Of a stretch of 64,000 nt of DNA, positions 48,005-59,400 are shown piece after piece; positions within the stretch are counted from its first letter, which is position 1, and each line of letters begins with the position of its first letter. The notes under the pieces were generated by a model. That model ran no database searches. It was not told the origin of the DNA and saw nothing but the letters and a program-made list of their open reading frames with translations. This DNA comes from Rhyzopertha dominica. Lineage: Eukaryota; Arthropoda; Insecta; Coleoptera; Bostrichidae. Position numbers and translations under genes: made by a program. Location of the stretch: positions 20,460,001 to 20,524,000 of the forward strand of contig QCXZ01000137.1 of NCBI GenBank assembly GCA_025024175.1, given 5' to 3'.

Positions 48005-48014
48005 AGAGACCCGC

Positions 48015-50280
48015 TTGTTTGTAAATCACACCTTGACACTATGGAAGAAAACCTGCATGCGCTTGTTTTATTACGGCATATAATTCTAACTATACCTTAA
48101 ATGTTTTTAGAACACTGTAGATTATTATCACGTAATCGCAGATGATCTAGGCCGGTGGCGAGATTTTGGTTTGAGAGAGGGCAACTGAAATTTTATAGAA
48201 GGTAAACTTATATTTCTATGTAACAAAAAACTAATAATTTGATACATAAGAGTACACTAAGTATAAACAAAAATATGCTACGAATACATACATATATACG
48301 CTTGTTTTCTTTTAATATTTTATTATGTATATTTCTTTGATATTCTCAGAGCGAACAATGCCAACTCTGGCCACCCTCTAGCTACTGGCATAAAATGATC
48401 TACAAGAAAAGGTTTTTATATATTACAGATCATTATAACATCAGACAACCAAACACTACAGATCTTCATATTTTAAGATAACTTCAAAAGCAAGTCTACA
48501 TTATTTTGTCCCCACCTTGGTAAATTTATTTTAACGGACATGGAAGAGACAATTATGAATACTTTTAACATGTAAAAATAGCCAGATAATATTCTCAGGT
48601 ATTGGTTTTCTAATTTCTATCACATTATTGAACATCGAATAATCTTTGTTTTAATACTGTACTACATCCCAAAGCACATGTAGATTATAACTGTCAGCTT
48701 TAGGTGACTATCTAGAGATACATATTTCTTTTAATTGTGAAGGTACGGTGAAATGATTAAAAATGCTAGTACGAAAATTGTAGTACACAAAAAATAGTTT
48801 GTTAAATCCAAATAAAACGAATCCCTCATAAAAGGTTAAAAATGTGATGGAATAAAAAAACATTTTTCGGTCATCATTGGCATGAGTTTGTTGCCTCGAG
48901 CTTCGAGTTTCCTTTGTTTCTGTTTTCCTATGGGACACACTCGTAATCGGGGTGCTATTGGACATTTCACCACTTAGAAAGGAACTAGGTTGATTAGCTT
49001 GCACAATTTTGTTCATTACTACTACATATGGCGACAGTGCAAATTTGGTGGGGGTTGTACTGTAAACTGTAGATAACTACTACCGAGATTAAACTAACTT
49101 TTTTGCAGTATTCTTAAGGCCCTAGTCACCTTTATACAATCGTTTTAAAAACTACTTAGACAGTGAGATAAAGTCCACTAAATACGGGCTAAGTTTATGT
49201 GAGGTTAAGTTCCGAGAAACGGTTTTTACAATTGCTAATTTTTCAGTCTTGCATCTGGATGGTAATGAGAATTTGTTGTTGTTAATAGCCGAAAATAATA
49301 AAAATTAAGCATATCAGTTTCGCTGCAATATGAATCGGTAGAAAAATGGTATTAGAATTGTATAATTCCCCCTCTATCCTAGATCAATAACGAGTAGAGT
49401 TGGAGAAGTTCTTTTGCAGATAAACGAAAAATAATGCAAACCAAGACAGCAAGTAAGAAAACGACAATCCGAAGGCGTATATCACCTTACACTGAAATGA
49501 AGACGAGTTTACACTGATTCCGATTTGGACCATCATTTCGAGTTTGAAGAGACACCGATAGACATAGGAAATTCGAGCTAATGACTACAATTTTCAAATA
49601 AGAACAGGTTAAGCATTTTGTAGGACAAGTTCTTTCCGCAAGCGAATTAGAGCGAGGTGAATTTCACAGAAAACGGCGAAAATGAGGTTTGTCTTCCCAT
49701 ACGATGGTGAATGCTTTCAGTTTCCATAATGATGATGATATGTTTCCGGAAAGATCGCTAGCGCTTTAAAATACTGACAAAAAGTTATTAGTCTGACGTT
49801 TCGCTTACTCCTGTAATATTTCTCAAAGACGAGAACCTCAAAATTCGTCTAAAACAAGTTCAAACAAAATTTTGAAAGTAAATAAACAAATCACCAATGA
49901 AGCGAGACGTGATAGAAACAACATGCCAACCTGATAAAATATAAACCTAGCGACGAAAAAGGCGCTACCTACCTTCTAGATATACACGAACTACTTGATA
50001 AAAGATAGCAACAAAATGGCCTTCTAAATGTCAACTAACCCATAATTTCCACAATATGTCAAAATAATTCGAATGTGCCATGATTCTCCTAATACATTAA
50101 GGAGCTCATCACAGTTAAGACATGACTTCACTAAAATACTTTTTTAAACATATTTATCGCTCATCGCAGGCCCATGTATTTCCATAATTTCTGTATGTAA
50201 AAATAATTACATGTCCTGCGAATGGTACCGCCAATTTTCTTCGATATGTATTGTTGTATAAATACAAGTATATCAGAATA
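48015..50280. other. intronic stretch without recognised gene
   Basis: AT-rich. A 102-codon minus-strand frame at 48708-49016 has a hydrophilic start and no recognised domain; it was not accepted as a gene. Confidence 0.35.
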
Positions 50281-50286
50281 TAATAC

Positions 50287-50752
50287 TGTTACCATATAGC
50301 GAAGCTAACGCCTGCGGACTAGGCAACCAGAACGACGTTCGTGCGGTTGGTTAAGCCGTGTTAAGGTATCATGTTCTGGCATTTTCTCGAAGCTTCCCTG
50401 CTAGAGAGGGAGATGGCTCTGGAAACGTTCGCGCACATTCGACCATCGCATGCAAGCGCAGTGCAAAGCGCACGGGGAGAATCTGATTTAAAAGGCTAGT
50501 GACAGCTGTGTAGTGTTCCGAATCGAATTAGTAGTGTTAGAGTAGAAGTGCTTTGAACTAATTGTATCTAAATTTAGTGTATTTCGGTACTGGTGCTTAA
50601 ATGAAGAAAGTTTAGTTAATAGCGCACGCGTAACAATATTTTGATACTGAAAGTTTTCTTAATCCATCAGGTAGCTGTTGCTTTATCGCACATTCTTGGA
50701 TGCAAATTTGTTTGAAACGTATGCTTATATGCAAATAAAGACACATTCAACA
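50287..50752 (+). mobile_element. LTR-like block B with heat-shock-element motif
   Basis: Starts TGTTACC and may end TTCAACA, with AATAAA at 50734-50739 shortly before the end. It shares ordered blocks with 16264-16600. It contains TTCtcGAAgcTTC at 50384-50396, three alternating boxes of the heat-shock element consensus nTTCnnGAAnnTTCn, followed by a GAGAGGGAGA stretch. The layout (GC-rich promoter-like part, AG-rich middle, AATAAA near the end) suits a solo LTR, possibly heat inducible. The flanking bases do not form a clear target duplication, so the ends are uncertain. Confidence 0.48.
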
Positions 50753-50759
50753 TGATCAG

Positions 50760-52480
50760 TTTATGATTTCTTAAAAAAAACAACATAGTTTCAATCAGAA
50801 TGTTATTATAATGTAACTAATTATAAATTTGGTACTTAAGTATAATTTAAAAGTAACAGAATGCCTATTACGTTTATTTTGTCTTATTTTTTAGCTAGTG
50901 CAGACATAATATTGAGAAGGTCAGAATACCGTTTTATATTACGTGCTTTGTTTGCCTGCAAGCGTGTGTAGGTAGCTCTAGCTGTGTGCATTGCAGTATT
51001 GAAAAATAATAAATGATGTGCATTCCACAAATAGAGGCAACAGTTTTAATTAAGTGCGGTATAGCGCAGAATTCGATAAACAAATACCGCGACAGTCCGT
51101 GACCTCCAATTCTAACTACAAATATAATTGAACATGCATGTGCTGGAGGCACGCACTATGATTATCGGTACGGCAGGCGGTGCATGTGTATTATCTGGAT
51201 TTAATAAATCTGGAATTTGGTTTGTTTTCCGTACACATCAAAGCATACCATGCATGAAATGCACGGCTTCGGCTTATTAAATTATTCGCGAACACGGCAG
51301 ATACGCATATTGGCACATAAAAACAATAGTACAATAGGGTGTGCACAAAGGGTTTTGCTCTTTTGAGTATTGCACAGCAGCAAACATCAAGAACGTACAC
51401 AGAATTTTGTTGGAAGCCATGACTATACGAAAAAGGACGTAGATGATAATCGTTCACAATATCAAAGCAACACGTGGGCATATTAAAAAAAAAGAAATAC
51501 TTTTACCTATTATAACACTTCTTCGAGAGAGTATCTCTGACATGCTTAAAGTAACAAGAATAAACGAGCCCAGGAGACCAACACCGTAATTAGAACTGAA
51601 AATGACACGCACATAATGTAAGCACCTCGAAAGCCATTGCAAACCTCGGTACTACTGTTACAGTAGAGACGACGACGAGAAATAGTTCTACCCTAACGTC
51701 GTGCCTAAAAGCTTTTAAGAATAAACTAGAATTATGGGTAATTGGGGATTCCCGTATTTTTTTCATTTAAATAAGTTTAGAAACAACCATGTACAGTAGC
51801 AAACAACCACGTAGGTTGTTACTATTTTTTATAATGAGCTACAGGAACAGCTTATATAAAAAATGCAGATATAATTATTTAGATTATCCACCGAGATCTA
51901 TTAATGTGTAGCTGTTTTGCGCCATCAAATAAAGTAGTTAATAAAATCTAAATCTATATAATTAATAAAGAAGAACACATCCGGCATGCCGACTGCTATT
52001 TACGCTACTGCCATGAACAAGTTTTTATTTTATTTCATACCTGTTCATATGTTCTTTGAACAATACAAGGGAATTTTAAACCAACATAATATAAAACGGA
52101 CTTTTTTAGACGGAAATTTTTTGCACTGAAAGAATATTATATGCAAGTAGGTATATGATTTTTAACAAACTTACTCCTTAGGTAGGTACGGTGTCGCATA
52201 AAAACAGCTTTGTGAATAAATTTGTTTCTGTTGCCTATAAATTTAACAGCTTTTGCAAAATGATACGCATCCCTCCCGGAATCCGAAAACAGGTGTAAAA
52301 ATAACACTATTTTGCAGTATAACTTTTTCTGAAATAACGCCCGCCGACTTAGATATTAACTCTTAAACATGGGGCAAAAGAAACAGTTTTTAAAAAATAT
52401 TTCTTAGACCGATTGATATAATTTCATAAAATTTTGATTATTTGGTCACTAATTAATCTGTCTCCGAAATTTTCGTCTCA
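50760..52480. other. intronic stretch without recognised gene
   Basis: A GC-richer patch at 50930-51480 contains a 96-codon minus-strand frame without recognised motif. The remainder is AT-rich. Confidence 0.35.
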
Positions 52481-52490
52481 TTTCTTCCTT

Positions 52491-52780
52491 TATATATCGA
52501 GAAAATGAATTTCAAATATGTGTATTTAACATATTTTTAATTCAGAATTAAAACGTTACGTGTCTCGAATTAATTCCTTGAGCAAGGTAGCGATATGGCA
52601 ACATGGCAATGCGTCATTGGTAATTCTTGGTTGTATGACAACTATGGTTACGAAAAATGACCAATAGAAACAGACATTTCATCTGCGCACAAAGCAGTGT
52701 TGTCATATTGCTTCCTTGCCAAACGAATTAATTCGAGTAACGTAATGTTTTAATTCCGAATGTTATTTTCTCGATATATA
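52491..52780. mobile_element. imperfect foldback element
   Basis: Left arm about 52491-52610 and right arm about 52690-52780. Shared complementary blocks are TATATATCGAGAAAAT, GAATTAAAAC(G/A)TTACG, CTCGAATTAATTC and GCAAGGTAGCGATATG (right arm GCAAGGAAGCAATATG). The left arm has about 35 extra bases. Related pieces continue outward (AAACAGTTTT near 52381 and 52921), so the element may reach 52370-52960. No target duplication was defined. Confidence 0.55.
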
Positions 52781-53211
52781 AACGAAGAAATAGTGAAAAA
52801 TGGTGCATTTTTCAAGTGTTGTTAATTCAGAAGAAAAAATATGTCAGTAACATATTTTAAATTGAATTTTTCTGATATACAAACGAATTAAATCGTTTGG
52901 TAGCGTTAGTCGTATAAAACTGTTTCTAATATATTAGGAATTATACTTTTGTCATACACTGTTCTAATACCGTCTTGAATTAAATCGTTTGAGATATCGT
53001 AAAATATCAGTCACTATGAAAATGTATTATTTTTAATACTAATGAAATAATTTGTTACGAAGGCGAAAAAATAAAATATAGGATCACGAAGTTCGTTAAC
53101 AAAAAATATAGTATAAATATAATTTAATGCAAGTATATAAAATGTTTAAGTATTGGAATATCACATTAAAAAGTAAAACGGTGTGCCATAAATCCACGTT
53201 CTAACGACCAG

Positions 53212-53760
53212 TTAATGAACTGTAGAATTTTCTAAACTGCGAAAATTAGATATTGGGACCACGTATGCACCAGCATCTAGGAAATCGAATATATCCATTA
53301 CCGGCTGAATTTTTTCCCAAATGTAATGGGATATGTTCGCATGAATGCCACTTCCATAAAGGCAACGCATATCCTGCGCAACGGTCCGTGTCAAGGGCAC
53401 GATCGCAACTCCTGAAGCCGCTGGCTACCTTCTCCACAGTCGTTTGTCAATAATACTTTTGACATTTAAATGTCCGTTCACCGTTGACGGTAACAATCCG
53501 GGACCCAGCAGCGTCGTTGATGATGTGGCCTACATGGGTCTTGCGTTCAAGCGTACTACTCCGCAGTTGTGTTCTGGGGAAGTTCACATGGCCTATTTAT
53601 GTACGGAATTGCAATGTCCGTGCCTTGACCGTGTTCTGTTGGGAGAACACCAGATGTTACCGAATAGCTCGAGTTGTATTCGCTGGCGTTTATCTAAGAG
53701 GGTTTTGCCTGTTCAAGCTTTCTTCTCCCATTGTGTTCACCGAGGCTGTTGATATCAGTC
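53212..53760 (-). other. GC-richer block with overlapping open frames, unrecognised
   Basis: This block is richer in G and C than its surroundings and is open in several frames. One minus-strand frame ends EKIQPVMDIFDFLDAGAYVV plus about 15 residues and a stop. Another, further upstream, reads PTEHGQGTDIAIPYINRPCE. They might be parts of one decayed coding sequence with frameshifts, or a non-coding element. I do not recognise the protein, and no splice sites were fixed. Confidence 0.3.
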
Positions 53761-53769
53761 AGTCAGCTA

Positions 53770-55000
53770 GAAAGCATTATTTTCTAAATTTTCTAAAAGT
53801 GTTAAAAATGTAGGTTACCTGATCTCTGACGTGATTGTTTCGGTCATTTTTCCAACAGCTGGAAATGCACTGATAGGTATTTGCCAGATTGAGCGAATTA
53901 TATAAAATACATATAAGCCGGAGACTATAACGGTCGCAGTATGTTTAAGTCCAAGTAATTCAGGAAATGTCTACCTGTAAAGCTATACACAAAGAGTACT
54001 CTTTTTTCTTTTAGGCTGAGCTTTCGAACTTATTTAAATTGTTCGTCAGAACATAGAAATTTGAGGCTAGGTGTAAATGATCAAATATGTGCAACAGTGT
54101 ATTTTTACGAACATAAGTTTTAAACCATCAATGACGTGTCAAATAATTTTATTTGTCCCACATAATAAGAAATAAAGTAGTTCTAGATCACTTTTCATAG
54201 ACATTAATAGAAATAATTGCAGCGAAAAAAGCTCTGTAAAGGTCGAAAAGCATTACAGATCTTAGGATTCATATGTTAGAGTTTATACAATAATAACTAA
54301 CTATAAGTCAGTTAGTTAGGATATCTGCGAGAAAAGTAAATAAAATGAATAAAATATATTTCAAGATTTATTAGCGTAATTAGGCCTGACAAATTTTACT
54401 TGTAGTCTCATTGACTGTAGCTAAAATAATATGTTATGTATGTTATGTCAGGTCAGTGTAATGCCAACAGATGGCATTACCATCTAATTTTCCACTTACT
54501 TAAATGATAAATCTATTTTATTTGCTGCTGTTTTTTGATTGCATGAAACGTGCCCCTCAACAAACAGCGCTAATTTGTACGATGGAGGTTTCTTTCATTT
54601 ACCGTAGAGCAAACAATTTTATATATCAAAATCAGAACAGTTTTTATCTATACATCAGCTCAAAAAGGCCACAAGCAAATAATGTGAAGAAATTAATATC
54701 CCAGGAGGAAAACTATATTTACCCGAAAGCGCTAAAGTCCTCCAGTTATAAATCTCCGAATGAGAACATTCCACTTTCTACTTATACAAAAAACATCTCG
54801 AGAAGTTCTGAGAAATGCTTATTGGCGCTCTAAATACATCGTGAACTTCTGGAGAATAAAGGACGATCTCCTCTTGGCGACGGACGCCGGTTATATTTTT
54901 TGCCTGGGGGACCCTGGAAGCTAACGCAGCTAAACACGAAATCAATGAGCGAAACGAAGACCTAAGTGCTCGGAAATTGGGTAGATGTTGTTAACAAATA
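53770..55000. other. intronic stretch adjoining the HLH exon
   Basis: AT-rich. Holds the CTGACGA hairpin motif (54022-54049) and a small TAATGCCA/TGGCATTA palindrome near 54461-54481. No gene recognised. Confidence 0.35.
54022..54049 (-). other. CTGACGA-hairpin-GAAA motif
   Basis: On the minus strand CTGAC is followed by GAAC, an 11-base loop, GTTC and then GAAAGC. The stem overlaps the GA of the CTGANGA box, so a true hammerhead fold is unlikely. It shares layout with 14724-14750 and 40898-40927 and probably marks the end of a similar retroelement. Confidence 0.3.
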
Positions 55001-55022
55001 GCAGCACTTTTGATATCCTTAC

Positions 55023-55137
55023 CTTAATAAATCTTTTCGCTTTAGTTAAAAGTCCTAATGTCGTGTGCCTCGAAGCTTCGGGTCCTAGAGGCACGATATC
55101 CTTTAGTTTTTCTAAGCAAATCCTTAGATGTGCTCGC
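55023..55137 (-). CDS. Mxd: Mad/Mxd-family bHLH-Zip repressor, helix-loop-helix exon
   Basis: This is a 115-base exon with a strong acceptor (TTTTTGTTGCAG at 55138 upward) and donor GTAAGG (55017-55022). It supplies the third base of a split Arg codon and then 38 residues. These are the end of the basic region (RAHLR), helix 1 ([16 protein letters not shown]), loop (EASRHTT) and helix 2 ([12 protein letters not shown]). The PLGP and RHTTLGLL signature is that of Mad/Mxi1 proteins and differs from the vertebrate Mnt pattern and from Myc. The basic-region start (HNELEKNR in the family) must lie on an upstream exon, which I could not find in 55138-64000. The exon ends in phase 0 and continues with NLEDKERK at 5668. 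Role, from the family: Max-dependent E-box repressor that opposes Myc. Confidence 0.92.
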
Positions 55138-55720
55138 CTGCAACAAAAACGAAACAGCATTAGATGCGGCTGACGTTTGCCCAGTTCTTAAATAGTGCTT
55201 TTTTACAGGTTTTATTAAAACCTCCTAAATAGCAAATAACAATACCCAAAACAAATTCAACCAAACAAAAGTCCGCAATCACAGCAGGGGGCTAATTAAG
55301 ACTCTCATGCTGTTTTACACTAAGTTTATTATCTAAAGTAAGAAAATTTTATATATTTTCGTAGTCAGTGTTAAACGTTCAAGTTTATTCTAATGAATAA
55401 GCAACTTATTATTACAGCCTTTGATATCGTAACAAAACAAAACAATTCTAAGACACAAAAATAGTTATTTCATAATCTATAGTTACGCACCGTAATAGCA
55501 ATCGTTAGCTTACAACTTTATTAAGAAGCATCGTAAAATTTGTTTTTGATTCTAATGAATACGCATGAAATCTGCTAATTTTCAATAAGAGGCTAGTAAA
55601 AACGGACTTAACAGTGCCGTCCAGGCGCTGGGTAGAAATTGGAAAGGAATAAAACATGATAAGAATTTTAAATTTTATTAAATACCACAGAAATTAACTT
55701 TTAACAAAAAATGTTTTTAT
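55138..55720. other. start of the upstream intron, no feature
   Basis: Upstream of the HLH exon. AT-rich, and nothing recognised. Confidence 0.4.
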
Positions 55721-55724
55721 TCGA

Positions 55725-56425
55725 AAGAGCAATAAATGGCATTAACATTTAAAAACTACTTGAGGCTGTCATTATTTCAAGAAACGTTGTGGAACATTGA
55801 CAGGTCCATTTCTTGAAACCATCTTATCACCTAATCTTTTTTAGAATAAGTCGATAGCTTGTTTCACTGTATGACACGTAGCTCCATCCTGTTGCATCCA
55901 CATCTCGTTTGGGTCACCGCCATCAATATTTAAAAAAAAATGCATTGATCATGAACCGGTAACTTTCTTCATTGATCGTAACGTTAGCTCTATCCTCATT
56001 CTTTAAAGAAATAAGATCCAATAGCATGTAAACCGCACCAAATCGTTATTTTATCTGAATGCAGGAGGACTAAGGATCTCTTCTGAGTTGGTATCACTCC
56101 ATATCCGGTAATTCTGTTTCGGGTAAAACAAGGGGTCAGCTTGAAGATTTTCTAAAGGCCAATCAGCGAAAGAACGATGCAAGTAATGGTCTCGTGGCTT
56201 TAAAAGACTGTACAAGCTAAATCATATATGGGTGTAGCCCAAAGTCTTTAAGTGTGTAAAATTTTCCATGTAGTGGCCCAACTCAGTCCCATTTGCTGCG
56301 ACTATCGACGCATAGATAATTTACGTGGCAATATTCTCGTTAGTACACACATTCATTCGGCGGAATGGTAATCCTGCATCCTTTAGAGCGCGCCAGCGAT
56401 TCTCAAACTTTTTTTGAAAAGCAAA
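55725..56425 (-). pseudogene. mariner-like transposase with internal deletion (copy d)
   Basis: The minus strand gives ELGHYMENFTHLKTLG, FADWPLENLQADPLFY, KQNYRIWSDTNSEEIL, then frame-shifted LHAIGSYFFK-like and YRFMI-like pieces. MWMQQDGATCHTVKQAIDLF follows (second catalytic Asp), then GDKMVSRNGPVNVPQR and a decayed CDLT segment. Between DPLFY and KQNYRIW the stretch that should carry SDEAHF, with the first catalytic Asp, is missing. Spacing elsewhere is normal, so this is a clean internal deletion. Several stops also break the frame. Confidence 0.78.
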
Positions 56426-56429
56426 ATAC

Positions 56430-59400
56430 TTAACGGAGCTCTAAAACAGCAAAAAACTGGTTGATATGTATTTCTTTATTAATAATTATGTTACATAATA
56501 CTCAAATATCTAATGGGAGGTATGAAACGATTTTTTGTTTTTCATCAACTGCTTGATATCGGGGTTGATAGATAAGAGCTTCTCATATCAGGTTCGGTAT
56601 ACAGCGTATTGCGGTATTTTGTTTTTGTAGCTGTATACTTAGTACTTTTTTTCCATTATAACCAGTATTTTCGTGGAACCCCCACAGAGGTTTTGCAGAG
56701 CACTGAGTACGGCTGCTTTACAAAGTATGTGAACCTATCATGTTCGAATGAAAAAGCTTTTAATTTATTACTAATATGTTTGCGAAAAAATCCGATATTT
56801 TCATTAGCGCCTTTCAAAATGTTAAATGTATTAGGTATTTTCAATACATATACAATATAAAAAGTATAAATGAAGAACACTATTTGTTATAAGTACAATG
56901 TAAAAGATACAACTTTTGGGTAAAAATTAAAAAGAATGCAACGTTCACTGTACCGTTGATATTACATCGATAGCTTTCACTTTACTAAGAAATTAGCTTT
57001 TTGTACGTTTGCTAGCAATTGCCCGACATACTCGTATTTTCGGGAATCTCTTCAGTTTCGTGCTTCCCAAATTTAATTTTCCGGGCTCAAAAACTATCTT
57101 AGTATCTCCGAAATCCTTTTTTAGTTGGCAATATGAAATAATGGCATTAATGAGAGAAAATATATATCATAATATGCAATCTCAAAGGCATACTTACATT
57201 CGCTTAATGACCTTAGTTTGTGTTCAATGTTCTTGATATGTCAGCTACACATCAGGCAAATCAACACCTAGCATCATTCGCCCCTCAACTTATGTTTCGC
57301 TTCCTTTTTTTATCGTTTTCCTTATCTGCGCTGTCTCTGCACCGCCTGAATGCTTAACTGTATCACCTATACATATGTACTCCGTTCTCCTTTATTGAGC
57401 GATTACCGCGTACGTTATCAAACTGAAACGTAGTGGACGTGCTCTTGTTTAATATGTACATGATCCCCAACCGGGGTTGAGAAATTTTAATATAAATCAT
57501 TCAAGAAAATTACTGCTAACTCCCGCAATACCGCAAGAAGTAATTTCGTTGCACGCTAGTTTCACCTAACACACCACACTGTGGAAGCCAGATAAAATGT
57601 CATTTGCGACAAACGAGCAAGCGACCAAAACCACCATTTCTTTCGATGTCGGTCATCATCGTTTGTGGATTGCTTGCATTGGGGATTAACCTGAAAAATG
57701 TATAGAGCCCACCCCTTTCGGATCAATTTATGGTCACAGTGCGTGATTTAAAATCGAACTGCCAAAGAAAATGCAATTAATTTAGCAGTTAATAACACAC
57801 GCGAACGGTACGGTGACATTTATTAGATTGACATCCGGCGCGGCACAATTCGACCACGCCTCCGCGCCATTGCGGCATTGTTGGGTCTGTTATCAAACGA
57901 CATGCATCATGGGTTCATCGGCGTAGCGGCGATTTCTCCAGGGGGGCACAATTCGTACATTCACACACATTCGACTGTCGGAACGGTGTGTAAAATGAAT
58001 GCCTGTAAAAAATAGACGCGAAACCGAGCTCCCTCTGACACCTACTACAGGACTACAAGTAAAAAAGGAGGGATTGGATTTGATTGCAAGGTTCCCCGGA
58101 TTGAATCCAACATTCTTTGCAGATTTTTTGATGTGAGTTGCATTAATTACTTAATGAATATCGAAGTTTTGCTAGCCACAAGAACTAGCACGGATTCCAT
58201 CCCAAAATCCAGGAAGGAGCTTATTATTAATTTCAAACGTTTTCGTGCATCTTAATCAGGATGATAAGAACCCCAGACCAAGCAAAATCACTGACACGAC
58301 CAGATCACATTTAAAACCTACATTATATGACGATATGTTTTATTTGAGATTACATCATAGTATTGTTACGTAGCAAACGATTTTAATATTCTTATTTAGT
58401 AATCCTATGATTTTCTATGCACTACTAAAAGCATTTCGTCTTTCGTCATCGAAGTAAATGAGATCGTTTGTCACTATAACGACATGTTGTATTTTGTTGT
58501 ATGAGCATCCACCTACCATAGTGAATGCACAGGAATACCTGGGTCGGTTAGGTAGAGTACCTATATACGGGCAATTTCATTCCTTACGAGGATGGTAAGT
58601 TTGTTGATCGCGTTTTGTTCTAAGAGCAGTTCCTAAAATTACACAAGACTTATAGAGTCCTTTTCTTACATATGTTCTAACTTCGTCTTACTTGGATTGA
58701 ACTTGCTGCTGACAAAAGCATAATTACATAATTACGTGAACAGTAGATTAATAGTCGTCAGTGATGAACAACAGCAACCTTAAAGTAGTATTGTGTCTCT
58801 TTATGCTGCATCTGTGTGGTATTGAATCTAATGGCTGTCGCGTTTTCTGTAGCGGTGATGATCACTGTTGTTTTGCAGTAATGCATTCCTTTATCGCTGC
58901 GGTGGCGATTTCAATTGTAGTGTAAGTATTTATATTCTAATTATCGTCCATTTCCAGTAAGACGTTAGAGACAGCTGCAGTCCATCAAACCCTGCAGGAT
59001 CACCTGACTTAATCGATAATAGAAAATGTATGAATTGCATCGGTAGAACATTTCGACAGCCACCAAGGAATATGAATAAATGTACGACATACCTAAGGCA
59101 GCTTACCATAAGAAGACTGTAAACACCTGATGGATCTATGCCTGAGGCGAAACAACTGTTGTAATAACTGCAGCCGAGCAGCATCTTATTAATTTTAAGC
59201 GTAATCCACACAAGTGATATAGGTACTCCATTTGGCGTCCGTCCGTGTTTAGTGAGTTCTCGGGTACTAAGCATCGGATTGACCTTAGGTTAGCTTATGG
59301 TCAATAGATTTGCCCTAACAACTTATTTCTGAGATAGGATATGGTGAGGTATGGTTACAAAATATCATTTTTTTTTCTTACAAATATGGGTGTCAGGGTT

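Larger units (their letters stand above)
43318..48013. mobile_element. large foldback (FB-type) element with perfect 9-bp target duplication
   Basis: The element runs 43327-48004 (4,678 bases) between two exact copies of AGAGACCCG (43318-43326 and 48005-48013). Both ends start GGGTCCGTTAAGTTAGCTCC, and the terminal inverted repeats are identical over at least 80 bases. Each arm is built of tandem units of about 145-150 bases rich in AGCTAGCTCC. The left arm has 13 units and the right arm 14, in opposite orientation, around a short non-repetitive centre (about 45385-45650). There is no transposase gene, so mobility would need help from elsewhere. Repeat-filled inverted arms and a 9-base duplication match Drosophila FB elements. 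A 9-base duplication is also usual for MULE/Mutator elements. The identical duplication and ends suggest a young insertion. Confidence 0.95.
5669..55022 (-). other. 49,354-bp intron of the Mxd-like gene
   Basis: The donor is GTAAGG at 55017-55022 and the acceptor TTTCAG ends at 5669, both on the minus strand. The flanking exons encode consecutive parts of one bHLH-zipper domain and are both in phase 0 at the junction. In human MXI1/MXD genes, as I recall, an intron also falls just after the second helix. The intron contains the large 43-48 kb foldback, two or more smaller foldbacks, a solo LTR, LTR-like blocks, and pogo, mariner and LINE wrecks. That the two exons belong to one transcript is inferred from sequence; no RNA evidence is available here. 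Confidence 0.85.

Noticed and set aside
48708..49016. 102-codon minus-strand open frame with a hydrophilic N-terminus
   Set aside because: It loses any protein-like character in its second half, with an AT-driven Phe/Tyr run, and shows no domain.
16264..50752. The two LTR-like blocks as the two ends of one retrotransposon
   Set aside because: They are 34 kb apart and strongly diverged, and no gag or pol sequence lies between them in a matching arrangement.
51191..51481. 96-codon minus-strand open frame
   Set aside because: No motif. It sits in a GC-richer patch where long chance frames are expected.
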